Of a DNA stretch of 21,939 bases, positions 1 through 7,797 are shown piece after piece. Position 1 is the stretch's first letter; each line of letters opens with the position of its first letter. The position numbers were made by a program, and so were the translations under genes. The notes beneath the pieces were generated by a model. It searched no databases, had not been told where the DNA came from, and saw only the letters and a program-made list of their open reading frames with translations. Origin of the DNA: Bodo saltans (lineage: Eukaryota; Euglenozoa; Kinetoplastea; Eubodonida; Bodonidae); the NCBI GenBank assembly GCA_001460835.1, contig CYKH01001882.1, positions 5,190 through 27,128 on the forward strand, written 5' to 3'.

Positions 1-2
1 GG

Positions 3-380
3 GAGCGCGCGGAGCGGCGGCGGCGCGCAAACGAGGCGGACGAGGCGAGCCGGCGCTACGACTACGACCCGACGCTGGACGACGACGAGGAGATCGTCGT
101 GTCGATGAAGCACGAGGCGTTCGAGGTGTGGATCGACCCGACGACGTACCAGCTGCTGAGCGCGCACTTCTTCAACTACACGTGGGAGGAGATGATGAAC
201 GACTACGACGACGCGAAGAAGAGCAGCGAGGAGGTGGACGAGCGCATGATGTTCGGGACGGTGGAGCACGGCGTGCGGAAGGTGGTCGGCGAGGACCTCG
301 CGAAGGTCGACCAGCTGGACGAGGTGCTGCGCACGCTGGAAACGGAAGTGCAAGAAATGATAGCAGCCTGCAACAAATAA
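3..380 (+). CDS. C-terminal part of an unidentified GC-rich gene, cut by the window edge
   Basis: The frame is open from the first bases to TAA at 378-380, so this is the 3' end of a longer gene; the GTG at 99 and ATG at 105 are internal codons. I do not recognise the protein. The visible 125 residues begin with an Arg/Glu-rich stretch, then an acidic patch (DPTLDDDEE), then a mainly helical acidic region ending in a Leu/Glu-rich probable coiled coil. Up to about position 340 nearly every codon ends in G or C, whereas the last dozen codons and all other genes here use mixed third positions. That bias is common in very highly expressed protist genes, but could also mark a different origin. The coding status is well supported by the bias and open frame; the function is unknown. 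Confidence 0.75.
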   Translation, partial: ERAERRRRANEADEASRRYDYDPTLDDDEEIVVSMKHEAFEVWIDPTTYQLLSAHFFNYTWEEMMNDYDDAKKSSEEVDERMMFGTVEHGVRKVVGEDLAKVDQLDEVLRTLETEVQEMIAACNK

Positions 381-906
381 GGCTTCAGCACGATATGTTT
401 TTCTAGAAAGAACCAAGGTTTCAAGAAAACAACAACAACAAAAAAAATACCGTCGACAACAGCAACACAAAAACAAAAATCCCCACAATGTTTTCATGAA
501 TAAAAAAGAGATTTTGAGAGAACGTGTTTTTCTTTTGTTTTGCTTCCTTTTTCCTCACCTCCTTATTGAACTACAGCGCGGTGTTTTTGCCAATGTTGCG
601 ATCGCCATGGCAATGATGGTTTCCACTTTTTTTTCTTTGGTTATCTGAATATATTGCCACGTGACAACGTTATGTGTTTGCCGAGATCCGGCCCTAATGT
701 CGTACACCTTCACCGTTTTTGTTGTTTCTCTTCTGCGGAAAGGTGTGATGACAAGGCCGTGACGAACCCTACCAACTGATGGAGACGTGTGCAAGTTTTG
801 TAGGCGCTCTTCTGCGGCAACGCCCAGGTTTTTTGAGGATTTTATCTCTCTTCTGTTTTTTTTTTTTTTTTTTTTTCGCAACGATAAGAGGACAAGTTTT
901 GCGTTG
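381..906 (+). promoter_or_regulatory. Intergenic region with trans-splice acceptor for the next gene
   Basis: This AT-rich spacer has A-rich stretches after the upstream stop (431-480), compatible with a 3' UTR and polyadenylation zone. A run of 21 T at 856-876 is followed by AG at 887-890, about 17 bp before the ATG at 907. That is the expected layout of a kinetoplastid spliced-leader acceptor. The short open frames on both strands here are low-complexity and I do not believe them. No RNA gene was seen. Confidence 0.55.
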
Positions 907-1119
907 ATGGTAAGCTTTTTGCTTCGCGTAGCACTCGCTACTTTTTTGTTGATGTTCGCTGTGACACCCATGACACTTTGCACCGCCTCCCGTGGCAGTG
1001 CGACGACAGAGTCTGTCATGTACGTGTTTGGTGACATCCACCTCGACACCTTCTACCGTACCTCTATGGCCATCGACGATAACAACACCACGCGCGCCGA
1101 GCGAGCCTACCGGACATTC

Positions 1120-1143
1120 CAATGATGAGCCTCACAAGATGGG
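1120..1143 (+). other. Candidate non-reversed complement segment (weak)
   Basis: Two TGA stops at 1123-1128 separate RAYRTF from NSVMLIAGDFLR although both lie in the same frame. Complementing these eight codons in place gives VTTRSVLP, so the stretch would read RTF-VTTRSVLP-NSVML. That fits the family pattern of a helix ending in Pro a few residues before the GDF metal motif. A stop-free result over eight codons is not rare by chance, so this rests mainly on the stronger cases in the USP gene. Confidence 0.35.
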
Positions 1144-1180
1144 AATAGTGTGATGCTGATTGCAGGAGATTTCTTGCGCC

Positions 1181-1601
1181 AACAACGCCTCCGCTCACCC
1201 TGCACTGCCCCATCTTGTCAGCGGCTTTGTGGAGACCGGTATTATGTCTCTTGAGCAAATGCAAAGCTTCTCGCAATGCGGATTCTACGGCACGAACCCA
1301 ACTGGTACCAATCTGAAAGTACTGGGCGATAAACACGGTAATTTACAGTGTGGAGCAAAAGGGATTTCAAAGCACCGGTGGAGATCCCTGTGGGCAGTTT
1401 GCGTGGATGGAGGAGCAACTGAACGACGCGACGCTGACGAACCACGTGTCATGATCCTTGGCCACATCATCCCCCAAGCAACCAAGTGGAACAGCACGTA
1501 CCTCGACCTGATGAAGAGCTACACCAGCATTATCACGTCGCGTTCGGCCACACGAACATGTTCACCTTCATGGCCGAGTCTGACCACGTCGCTCCACCGC
1601 T
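1181..1601 (+). repeat. First copy of a 421/424 bp direct duplication
   Basis: This block repeats at 1689-2112. I saw one difference: three bases present near 2051 are absent at the matching point near 1540. An 87 bp spacer (1602-1688) separates the copies. The spacer encodes the GNEDCVPNY motif that belongs upstream of this block, so the second copy is in the natural order and this first copy is the extra one. Both copies share the same two internal frame changes, so those existed before the duplication or were copied in assembly. Confidence 0.95.
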
Positions 1602-1688
1602 AAAATGAGTGTCGTGGTGCACCCGAATTACTTCTCGTTGGTCAAGGGAAATGAAGATTGCGTTCCGAATTACAAATTTAACGCAGTG

Positions 1689-2112
1689 AACAACGCCTCC
1701 GCTCACCCTGCACTGCCCCATCTTGTCAGCGGCTTTGTGGAGACCGGTATTATGTCTCTTGAGCAAATGCAAAGCTTCTCGCAATGCGGATTCTACGGCA
1801 CGAACCCAACTGGTACCAATCTGAAAGTACTGGGCGATAAACACGGTAATTTACAGTGTGGAGCAAAAGGGATTTCAAAGCACCGGTGGAGATCCCTGTG
1901 GGCAGTTTGCGTGGATGGAGGAGCAACTGAACGACGCGACGCTGACGAACCACGTGTCATGATCCTTGGCCACATCATCCCCCAAGCAACCAAGTGGAAC
2001 AGCACGTACCTCGACCTGATGAAGAGCTACACCAGCATTATCACGTCGCGTGGTTCGGCCACACGAACATGTTCACCTTCATGGCCGAGTCTGACCACGT
2101 CGCTCCACCGCT
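1689..2112 (+). repeat. Second copy of the 421/424 bp direct duplication
   Basis: This is the counterpart of 1181-1601, lying in natural gene order after the GNEDCVPNY motif and continuing into the intact C-terminal part of the phosphodiesterase. It carries three more bases than the first copy just before the FGHTN motif. Confidence 0.95.
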
Positions 2113-2542
2113 GTTTGATGTCCCTGGAATCACACCTCGAAATGGGAACATGCCAGCTTACTTGAAAGTACACTTCGCCGATCAAGGGGCCGGTGGTGGC
2201 GCTGCGCTGAATACGAGTCAATGGACAGTGTCGCAGATCGTGGAGCGATACCTTGACGACTCCAACCCACCGAGCAGTACTGCACTTGGGTGGGTGACCG
2301 GGAGCTCCTTCCCGCAGGACTTTTTGTTCTATCCTCTGACGACCACGCAAGGACTATCAGACTACGCGCAAGAATTACTTCCAAAACCTCATCATTCGAA
2401 TGAATGGCTGCAATTTCAGAGTTTTTACTTTGGCGGAGTGACGATGACGGAGATGACGAATAGAGAGAAGGCGAACGTGCTGTGCAAAGTTATTACCCAC
2501 AAAGCTTCAGACTACGAAGCGTGCAAACAGCAGTACGCGTAA

Positions 2543-3083
2543 CATGCGAGAGAGAAAGAGGGAGGTTTGCACCTCAATGATTTTTTGTTCGTGTGACCAC
2601 TAACCATTTTGTAACCAATTGTTTTCTTGTGCGAAGTTGCTGAAGCTTTTTTTTGTTTGATTGTTTGTTGTTTATCTTTTACATTGTGCCCCAAACGAAA
2701 CGCCGAAAACGAACAACGGCCATTTTCGTCGAAGACTTTTTTTAAAAAACTGCATTACCCTGTATCACAAGGCCATGCCTTTTTAAAAATTCTTAAGAAA
2801 TTTGTGACGTCGCAACCCTTTTTGTTCGTGTGTGTTTTGTTTACGCACGTAAAACCATGTTTTGGCCGCAGAGAAAGAGCAGCGTGCCGCAACAGCGGAG
2901 GAAATACTTTGCTTGAGCTTTTTTTTTTTGTTGTTGTTTTGGGGATGCATACATGAAATTGCTCACTCTCACTCTCACTCACTTTGCTTTTTCCCCATTC
3001 GTTGATGAAAATTTACATTTCAAACAAATTTAGAGTTTTCCACTTTTTTACTTGTTTGTTTGAGAAATATTTTGACAGCAGTG
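2543..3083 (+). promoter_or_regulatory. Intergenic region with trans-splice acceptor for the 7TM gene
   Basis: This T-rich spacer contains a small CT/AC microsatellite at about 2962-2980. A pyrimidine-rich tract at 3035-3061 is followed by AG at 3063-3064 and again at 3077-3078, just before the ATG at 3084. I read this as the 3' UTR of the phosphodiesterase plus the splice acceptor and short 5' UTR of the receptor. Small open frames on both strands are low-complexity and were not called. No RNA gene was recognised. Confidence 0.5.
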
Positions 3084-4520
3084 ATGTCGACCAACGTGCT
3101 TCCGTACACCACTGCCACTCAGCACATGTCACTAGGTTGCATTGTTTCCAGTGCGCTTTCCTCAATCGTATTGCTTGATGTGCTCTTCACATTCATTGCG
3201 TTTCGAAACCGGTTAGACTGCTGTTTCAATCGGTTTATCCTCATTTTTTGCGCGTTGCAACTTTTGCAATGCTTGCAGAAGTTGACTTTTTCCGGCATGA
3301 CCATCGTGAATACTGGTTTGCCATTTGTCGCGTGTGACATTAATGCATCGCTGGATCAGTTTTTGGATTTTACGTCCATTTGTTTTCTGATCGCGTTCTT
3401 CATCGGGATGAGCAACCCTCGGCGGTTCTGGGACAATCGGACGTGGAGTCGGCTTGTGTACTTTATTGCGCCGTTTCTCGGACTCTTTTCGTTGGCGATG
3501 TTATGGATACTTCTTGCTGATCGTGTTCGTGGAGTGACTTACAACGATGCTCCGTTTTTCAAGCAAGACTTGGCTTGGTGCTGGATTCCGAATACTCGTG
3601 ATGCAGATCTTGAAGTCGTCAAGAGTGTCGATGCGTTGCGTACCGTTCAAATGTTGTTTGGCTACGCACCAACCCTACTTGTCATCGCAGCTGCCACGTA
3701 CTCGTATTTTGCGCAACGATGCAGGACTGGTGAAACGTGGCTAGGGAAGGGCATTGTGTTGCGTCGATTCCTAGGCGTGTCTGTTGCTCCGATTTTGATT
3801 TACGTGCTGGGCTTGCCGATTCGAATTTCGTTTGCAGCGAATGCGAACACCATTGCGATCGTCATCTCCACCGTATATCCACTTACTGGGGCGATTATCG
3901 GCATTGTGTTTTTATGGACAGAGGATGGTTTGACTTGGGTGCCGCGACTCGTGTGGCGACGGCTGTTTTGCACAGACGATAGGATACCCAATGAGCAGCA
4001 GTCCGAAGGAGCCGATGATGATGTTGTTGCGGTGCGCTACGATGGCATTGCTGCAACCGCAGTTCAATTGTTATCTCGCAACAGCAGCGGCTTCAGCAAC
4101 AATGGTCTCGCCGCGGACGAACATTTGTCGGCGACGTATTCAGAAAGCGGCGGCTATGGTGGAAGTGAGTTTCTCATTGGGCGCGAAAGCGAGGGACTAC
4201 ATCCACAACAACATCGATCATCGACGCCTCAACGCTCATCCGCCAGGCAGTCCGGATTGCACATGACCCAAGTTCAAGATTCGTGGCTCCACTCTGAGGA
4301 AGCAGTTCCTACCTCTTTTACAGCAACGCTGCGGGCAATGATGTGCGATGCAGCCGTTGGTCAGCATGTCATATCGTCTCGAACTGGACTGCATTATTAC
4401 GACGCGAGGTACGGCAGAGTGACAAACGATGACGAGACCTGCTCTGTGGACAGTGAGCATTTCGACAACGGTCGGCGCCTGCACCAAGCCAGCAGCAGTA
4501 TGACGGTTCTTGCAGAGTGA
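3084..4520 (+). CDS. Seven-transmembrane receptor-like protein, cAMP-receptor/GCR1 type
   Basis: The first in-frame ATG after the splice acceptor is 3084, giving 478 residues; upstream in-frame codons are non-ATG. Seven hydrophobic helices are visible at about 16-40, 48-68, 86-108, 123-145, 187-210, 228-250 and 254-279. The N-terminus is short and the hydrophilic C-terminal tail is about 195 residues, rich in Ser, Thr, Gln and acidic residues. Cys84 just before helix 3 and the loop-2 motif WCWIP (165-169) match the extracellular disulfide pair and CWI signature of Dictyostelium cAMP-receptor and plant GCR1-like proteins. A Leu-Pro in helix 6 and a Tyr-Pro in helix 7 also suit a GPCR-like fold. 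It probably sits in the plasma or flagellar membrane; the ligand is unknown. The topology is clear. GPCR identity is inferred, and another 7TM family remains possible. Confidence 0.75.
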   Translation: MSTNVLPYTTATQHMSLGCIVSSALSSIVLLDVLFTFIAFRNRLDCCFNRFILIFCALQLLQCLQKLTFSGMTIVNTGLPFVACDINASLDQFLDFTSICFLIAFFIGMSNPRRFWDNRTWSRLVYFIAPFLGLFSLAMLWILLADRVRGVTYNDAPFFKQDLAWCWIPNTRDADLEVVKSVDALRTVQMLFGYAPTLLVIAAATYSYFAQRCRTGETWLGKGIVLRRFLGVSVAPILIYVLGLPIRISFAANANTIAIVISTVYPLTGAIIGIVFLWTEDGLTWVPRLVWRRLFCTDDRIPNEQQSEGADDDVVAVRYDGIAATAVQLLSRNSSGFSNNGLAADEHLSATYSESGGYGGSEFLIGRESEGLHPQQHRSSTPQRSSARQSGLHMTQVQDSWLHSEEAVPTSFTATLRAMMCDAAVGQHVISSRTGLHYYDARYGRVTNDDETCSVDSEHFDNGRRLHQASSSMTVLAE

Positions 4521-4939
4521 GGGATTTTCTGATGTTGCTCGGTGAGCAACAAGAAGAAAAAAATGCAAAAACAAAGAAAAATGATGTGATGAATGGTTTA
4601 CTTGTATCCGCAAAAGAAAGTTTGTACCCGCTGGAGGAGATAAATGGTGTATTTGTTCCCTAATGAGAAAATCAAATCAAAAAAAAACAATCTGTGAGTC
4701 CTACACTCCCCTCAAATAACAACACTTCATGTCGCACTGGTGAAACAATCAACACAACGGAACATGTGTTTGCATGTTTTTTTGTCATGCCTTGCTTTTT
4801 TTGTGTGTGCCCTCCAATTGAAGAGAAATTGTTGCACCCTTTTTCTTATTCGCGCTTTGTTTGTTTGTAATGGCCCTTGTTGTCTCTCCCTGATTTGATA
4901 AATTCAACTTGAGAAGAGGAGATCTTACCCAACCAAGCT
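4521..4939 (+). promoter_or_regulatory. Intergenic region with trans-splice acceptor for the nuclease gene
   Basis: After the receptor's TGA come A-rich stretches (about 4550-4580 and 4670-4690), then pyrimidine-rich tracts at 4837-4864 and 4874-4892, with AG at 4912-4913 and the ATG at 4940. Nothing in this stretch looks coding or like a structured RNA. Confidence 0.5.
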
Positions 4940-5641
4940 ATGAAGAAAATCAGCCACCCTAGCGGAAAACTGATCACCTTCAACAGTCAATGGCATCAGT
5001 ACTCCATGGACGGATGCGGCACCCTTAAGTCCGTCTCCAAAGTGCTCGATAAACACTTCCCTTTCGACGAAGCACGCGTTTCTTCGATCGTGAGTGGAAA
5101 AACAGGTCAAACCCCGGCCGAGGTGACTGCTGGATGGAAACGGCAAGCGGTTCTCGGCAAGAACATCCACGCGTACATTGAGGCAAAGCTACGAAACGAG
5201 CCACCACCGGTTGTCCCCGCCGCATCACCGATGTTAGGCCTTGCTGGCACTATCGATTTCCTTGGAAGAAACAAGCGCACGGGTGCGATTTTAGTGGGCG
5301 ATTGGAAAACAAGTGGCTCTGTGACATCCTCGTTCCGCTTCGGTTCTTTTGAGACCCCTGCCATTGGCATGCTTTCCCACTTGCCGAATGCAAAATTGTA
5401 TCGGTACGCGATGCAGATTATGATTTACGGCTTCATGCTGCGACTCGAGGGGTACGATTCCATGTTTGGTCCTGAGCTGCTCACGAAACCGATTGAGTAC
5501 GGCATTATTCAAATGTCCAAGACAGAAACCGGCGATGTCGACTTGGAATTCAAAAAGGTGTGTGATAGTACCATTTTGCCGCTAGAGGGGGAGATGGGCG
5601 TCGATGAGCTTCTGCGCGCTGTGATCAGGGGAGGCATGTAA
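4940..5641 (+). CDS. PD-(D/E)XK superfamily nuclease, MGME1/RecB-like exonuclease type
   Basis: This is a 233-residue protein from a clear ATG. It carries the ordered motifs of the PD-(D/E)XK exonuclease fold: GKNIHAYIE (73-81, with His77 and Glu81), GTIDFLG (103-109, metal ligand Asp106), GDWKTS (120-125, Asp121 and Lys123 forming the D-x-K core), and QIMIY (159-163, the Gln-x3-Tyr helix). Proteins of this type, such as mitochondrial MGME1 and RecB or Cas4-type nucleases, degrade DNA ends in repair, replication or mitochondrial DNA maintenance. At 233 residues it is little more than the catalytic domain. I see no strong mitochondrial presequence, although the N-terminus is basic. Whether it is an organellar, nuclear or virus-derived host gene cannot be told here. 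The fold assignment is good; the cellular role is inferred. Confidence 0.75.
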   Translation: MKKISHPSGKLITFNSQWHQYSMDGCGTLKSVSKVLDKHFPFDEARVSSIVSGKTGQTPAEVTAGWKRQAVLGKNIHAYIEAKLRNEPPPVVPAASPMLGLAGTIDFLGRNKRTGAILVGDWKTSGSVTSSFRFGSFETPAIGMLSHLPNAKLYRYAMQIMIYGFMLRLEGYDSMFGPELLTKPIEYGIIQMSKTETGDVDLEFKKVCDSTILPLEGEMGVDELLRAVIRGGM

Positions 5642-6039
5642 AAGAATCATGTGTGTCGTCGTCGGGTGTTGTTGGGGATATCTCGCTCAATAATCGCGCA
5701 AAGGGCCTTTTCTTTTTGTTCCAATAGTTGGTCTGCGTGCAGAGAGCATGCATTGGCAACAAAGAAAAACCTGGGAAGGCCGCAAGAGAGCTTTGAGTGT
5801 AGCGGATGTGGAAGCAAACCAGAAACGAGGCTCATAGAAAAGAAGCGGCACTACCCACGCTCAACGCATTTTCTCTGCTAGCGACTTCTCATCAAAAAAA
5901 CAAACAAAAAAACAACCTGTGCGCAATACACTTGCGAAATTTTCTTCGAAGTATCCCTTTCTGTTTGTCCCCTAAATTACAACAAACATCATTTTTTTGT
6001 AAAGATTCATTTCCTCTATCAAAAGAAACACTTCGATTG
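5642..6039 (+). promoter_or_regulatory. Intergenic region with trans-splice acceptor for the USP gene
   Basis: The frame of the USP gene is open upstream to an ATG at 5806. However, that extension reads through A-rich and pyrimidine-rich DNA (5890-5920, 5954-5974, a T7 run near 5992) with AG at 6003-6004 and 6024-6025, which looks like 5' UTR and splice acceptor. I therefore place the start at 6040. Other short frames here begin at non-ATG codons and were rejected. Confidence 0.5.
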
Positions 6040-7797
6040 ATGGGAGGCTCATCCTCAAAAGATGATTCCCTGGGTGACGACGCCGGCGGTGACGATGCCT
6101 CTCCCACCCGCAACTTCGGCAATTTTGAAGCTGCGGCCAACGGAGCGAACAGTACTACGTCGAACAACGGCCTATTGCTCGCATCGCCATCTCTAGCCGC
6201 CCAGCGGAAGTATGAAGACGAAATCACGAAGAACGTTGGTTTGGAGAACTTTGGCAACACTTGCTACTGCAACTCCGTCATTCAATTACTCTACTCCTGC
6301 ACTGCACTGCGCCATCGTGCGCTGATTCTTCACGAACAATTTGTGGCGGCGATTGCTGCCGCTGGAGGTGGACCGCCACCAAAGAATAGGAGCAGAGGCT
6401 TCCACGGCGGCGTAAACCTGAGACACGAGAAGGCTAAGACACTTAACCAAAGCTACGACGTGTTCAGTTTTCTTTTCTTTTTCTTTGAAAGACGGAGACA
6501 CACGTCGGCCAACACAGCAACACCACCCACGTCGCCTGGTGTTCTTAGTAGCAGCGCAACGACGCCAGGAACAGTCGGTAGTGGACCACTGCTCTCGGCA
6601 GCCACCGCCACGTCGACGCCGATGCAAAACGTCATACCAGTGCCAGCCGTTGTCGCGTCGCCAAATGATTTTGTCCAACGCGTAAAGAAAGAGAACATCG
6701 TGTTTCGCAATGCGCAGCAGCAAGATCGCGTGCTCAAGCGGTACAAGCAGCAGTTAACAAACTAGCTTTTGCTCTTTCGAGAAGAAGTCGGACCTCCCGC
6801 CAACGGTGGAGGCGGTGGCCCAGGAGCGTCAATGTCAAGCGTTTCCAGCGACAAGAACAACAACTCTCTCTCGTCTTCGTCAGTTGCCGTCGGTGGGGGT
6901 GATAGGAACAATTGCGCCAGCAGTCGCACCACTACACCCATTCAGGATATCTTCGAAGGATCTTTTGCTTCGGAGACGAGTTGCATGGAGTGCGAAACGA
7001 ACACCGTCCGCTTCGAACGATTTTTTGATCTCAGCCTAGAGATTGAACAAAATTCGTCGCTAAGTCGATGCATTCTGAACTTCAGCTCACCTGAGTTTCT
7101 TATTGGAGCTGAGAAATTCCGCTGCGACGCGTGCTGTGCATCATCGCCGGCCCGTCGCTGCGTCCGTGTGCATCAAGCTCCCGCGAGAGCGATGCTGATT
7201 CACCTGAAACGTTTCAAATTTCAAGAAGAGAGACAAGTGTTCAAGAAACTCTCGTGGCGTGTGACCCTACCAAACGAGCTTACGGTCCACCATAGCTGCA
7301 CCAACGGTGGGCATGAGCACATGGGGGGCTGCTCTAGCGTGCACAACAACAACAACAGTAGTAGCAGCTCAGCGCAAGAAAAATCGCGTTCTGGTGAGGG
7401 TCACACCAACAGCAGCAACACGACACGAAGTAGTGTATTTCGCCTGAAAGGCTTTGTGGTGCACCAAGGAAGTGGTCCAAATCTTGGTCACTACATTTGT
7501 TGCGTGCGCGCGTTTACACCATCAGGCGAACCAACCGATCGATGGAAGAGATTCGATGACCCAACCGATCGATGGAAGAGATTCGATGACGACCTTGTGC
7601 ATGATTTATCTGAAAAAGAAGTGCAACAATACTTTGGCCTTGCAACAGGTGGTGCTGCAGCAAACAGCGGAGGGGCAGGTGACACAAGCGCGAGGAGAGA
7701 AGCTGTGCCGACACCACCACCGCCACCCGCGCTTAGTGCTTCGGATAGCCTTGTGAGCTCGTCCACGGCGTACATCTTGCTGTACGAACGAATGTGA
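6040..7797 (+). CDS. Ubiquitin-specific protease, USP12/USP46 type, with an in-frame TAG
   Basis: This is a Cys protease that removes ubiquitin from proteins. The ATG at 6040 gives MGGSSSK, a good N-myristoylation signal (Gly2, Ser6, Lys7), suggesting membrane attachment. Family motifs appear in order: GNTCYCNSV (catalytic Cys75), FVQRVKKENIVF then QQQD (about 210-229), zinc-knuckle pairs CMEC (315-318) and CDAC (362-365), LIHLKRFKF, GHYICC (catalytic His484), WKRFDDDLV (catalytic Asp box) and a C-terminal AYILLYERM. Long Ser/Gly/Asn-rich insertions are typical of protist versions. The frame is interrupted by TAG at 6763-6765 and continues unshifted. The TAG lies exactly where the conserved DAHEF motif should be; that stretch and another at about 6388-6489 make sense only when complemented in place. 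A 30 bp duplication also repeats the Asp box. Identity is firm; translatability as written is not. Confidence 0.85.
6388..6489 (+). other. Probable non-reversed complement segment within the USP gene
   Basis: As written, this stretch encodes a Phe-rich run (VFSFLFFFFE) where USP12/46 proteins have an amphipathic helix followed by a Lys-rich loop. Complementing each base without reversing gives HLDSVLFRFCELVSM followed by LHKSKEKKKK. That aligns residue by residue with the family segment ENLLTCLADLFHSI then ATQKKK (human USP46, from memory). The reading frame is unchanged. The left border lies between about 6382 and 6391 and the right border between about 6486 and 6500. Confidence 0.7.
6727..6765 (+). 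other. Non-reversed complement segment covering the USP QQDAHEF motif
   Basis: After QQQD (ending 6726) the written codons give RVLKRYKQQLTN and then TAG. Complementing the same 13 codons in place gives AHEFAMFVVNCLI. USP family members have QQDAHEFLNYLLNTI at this point, so AHEF matches exactly and in register, the aromatic, hydrophobic and Asn positions agree, and the stop disappears. The reverse complement of the segment gives no such match and contains a stop. Normal sequence resumes at LLLFREE. The left border is fixed at 6727; the right border is near 6765. Confidence 0.88.
7531..7590 (+). repeat. Exact 30 bp tandem duplication in the USP gene
   Basis: 7531-7560 and 7561-7590 are identical and in frame, repeating PTDRWKRFDD. 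The unit contains the catalytic Asp/Asn box, so the protein as written has two candidate boxes spaced ten residues apart between the His motif and the C-terminal strand. Confidence 0.97.

Larger units (their letters stand above)
907..2542 (+). pseudogene. Acid-sphingomyelinase-like calcineurin-type phosphodiesterase, disrupted
   Basis: The family comprises secreted or lysosomal metallophosphoesterases that cleave sphingomyelin or nucleotide phosphodiesters using two metals. The ATG at 907 starts a hydrophobic signal peptide (about residues 1-27), followed by metal motif FGDIHLD, then LIAGDFLR near 1159-1179, GNEDCVPNY near 1650-1676, DPCGQFAWMEEQL near 1891-1929, LGHIIP near 1966-1983 and FGHTN near 2054-2068. 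These occur in the family's usual order, and the C-terminal domain runs intact to TAA at 2540-2542. The gene is not readable as one frame. Two TGA codons sit at 1123-1128, a 421 bp copy of the middle of the gene (1181-1601) lies ahead of the proper copy (1689-2112), and the frame shifts after GTNLKVL, again before MILGHIIP, and again before the FGHTN motif. About 40 residues expected between GDFLR and GNED are mostly missing. Family assignment is firm; whether it is a true pseudogene or a damaged record is open. Confidence 0.8.

Noticed and set aside
555-1122. Minus-strand open frames between the first two genes
   Set aside because: They are shadows of T-rich intergenic DNA (Lys runs opposite the T21 tract) and of the phosphodiesterase start.
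2957-2985. CT/AC microsatellite as a functional element
   Set aside because: It is short, imperfect and typical of pyrimidine-rich intergenic DNA here.
5806-6039. N-terminal extension of the USP from the ATG at 5806
   Set aside because: It reads through pyrimidine tracts, A-runs and likely splice acceptors; the MGGSSSK start at 6040 is better.
6727-6765. A simple micro-inversion of the USP motif
   Set aside because: Inversion gives the reverse complement, which contains a stop and has no DAHEF match. Only the non-reversed complement fits.
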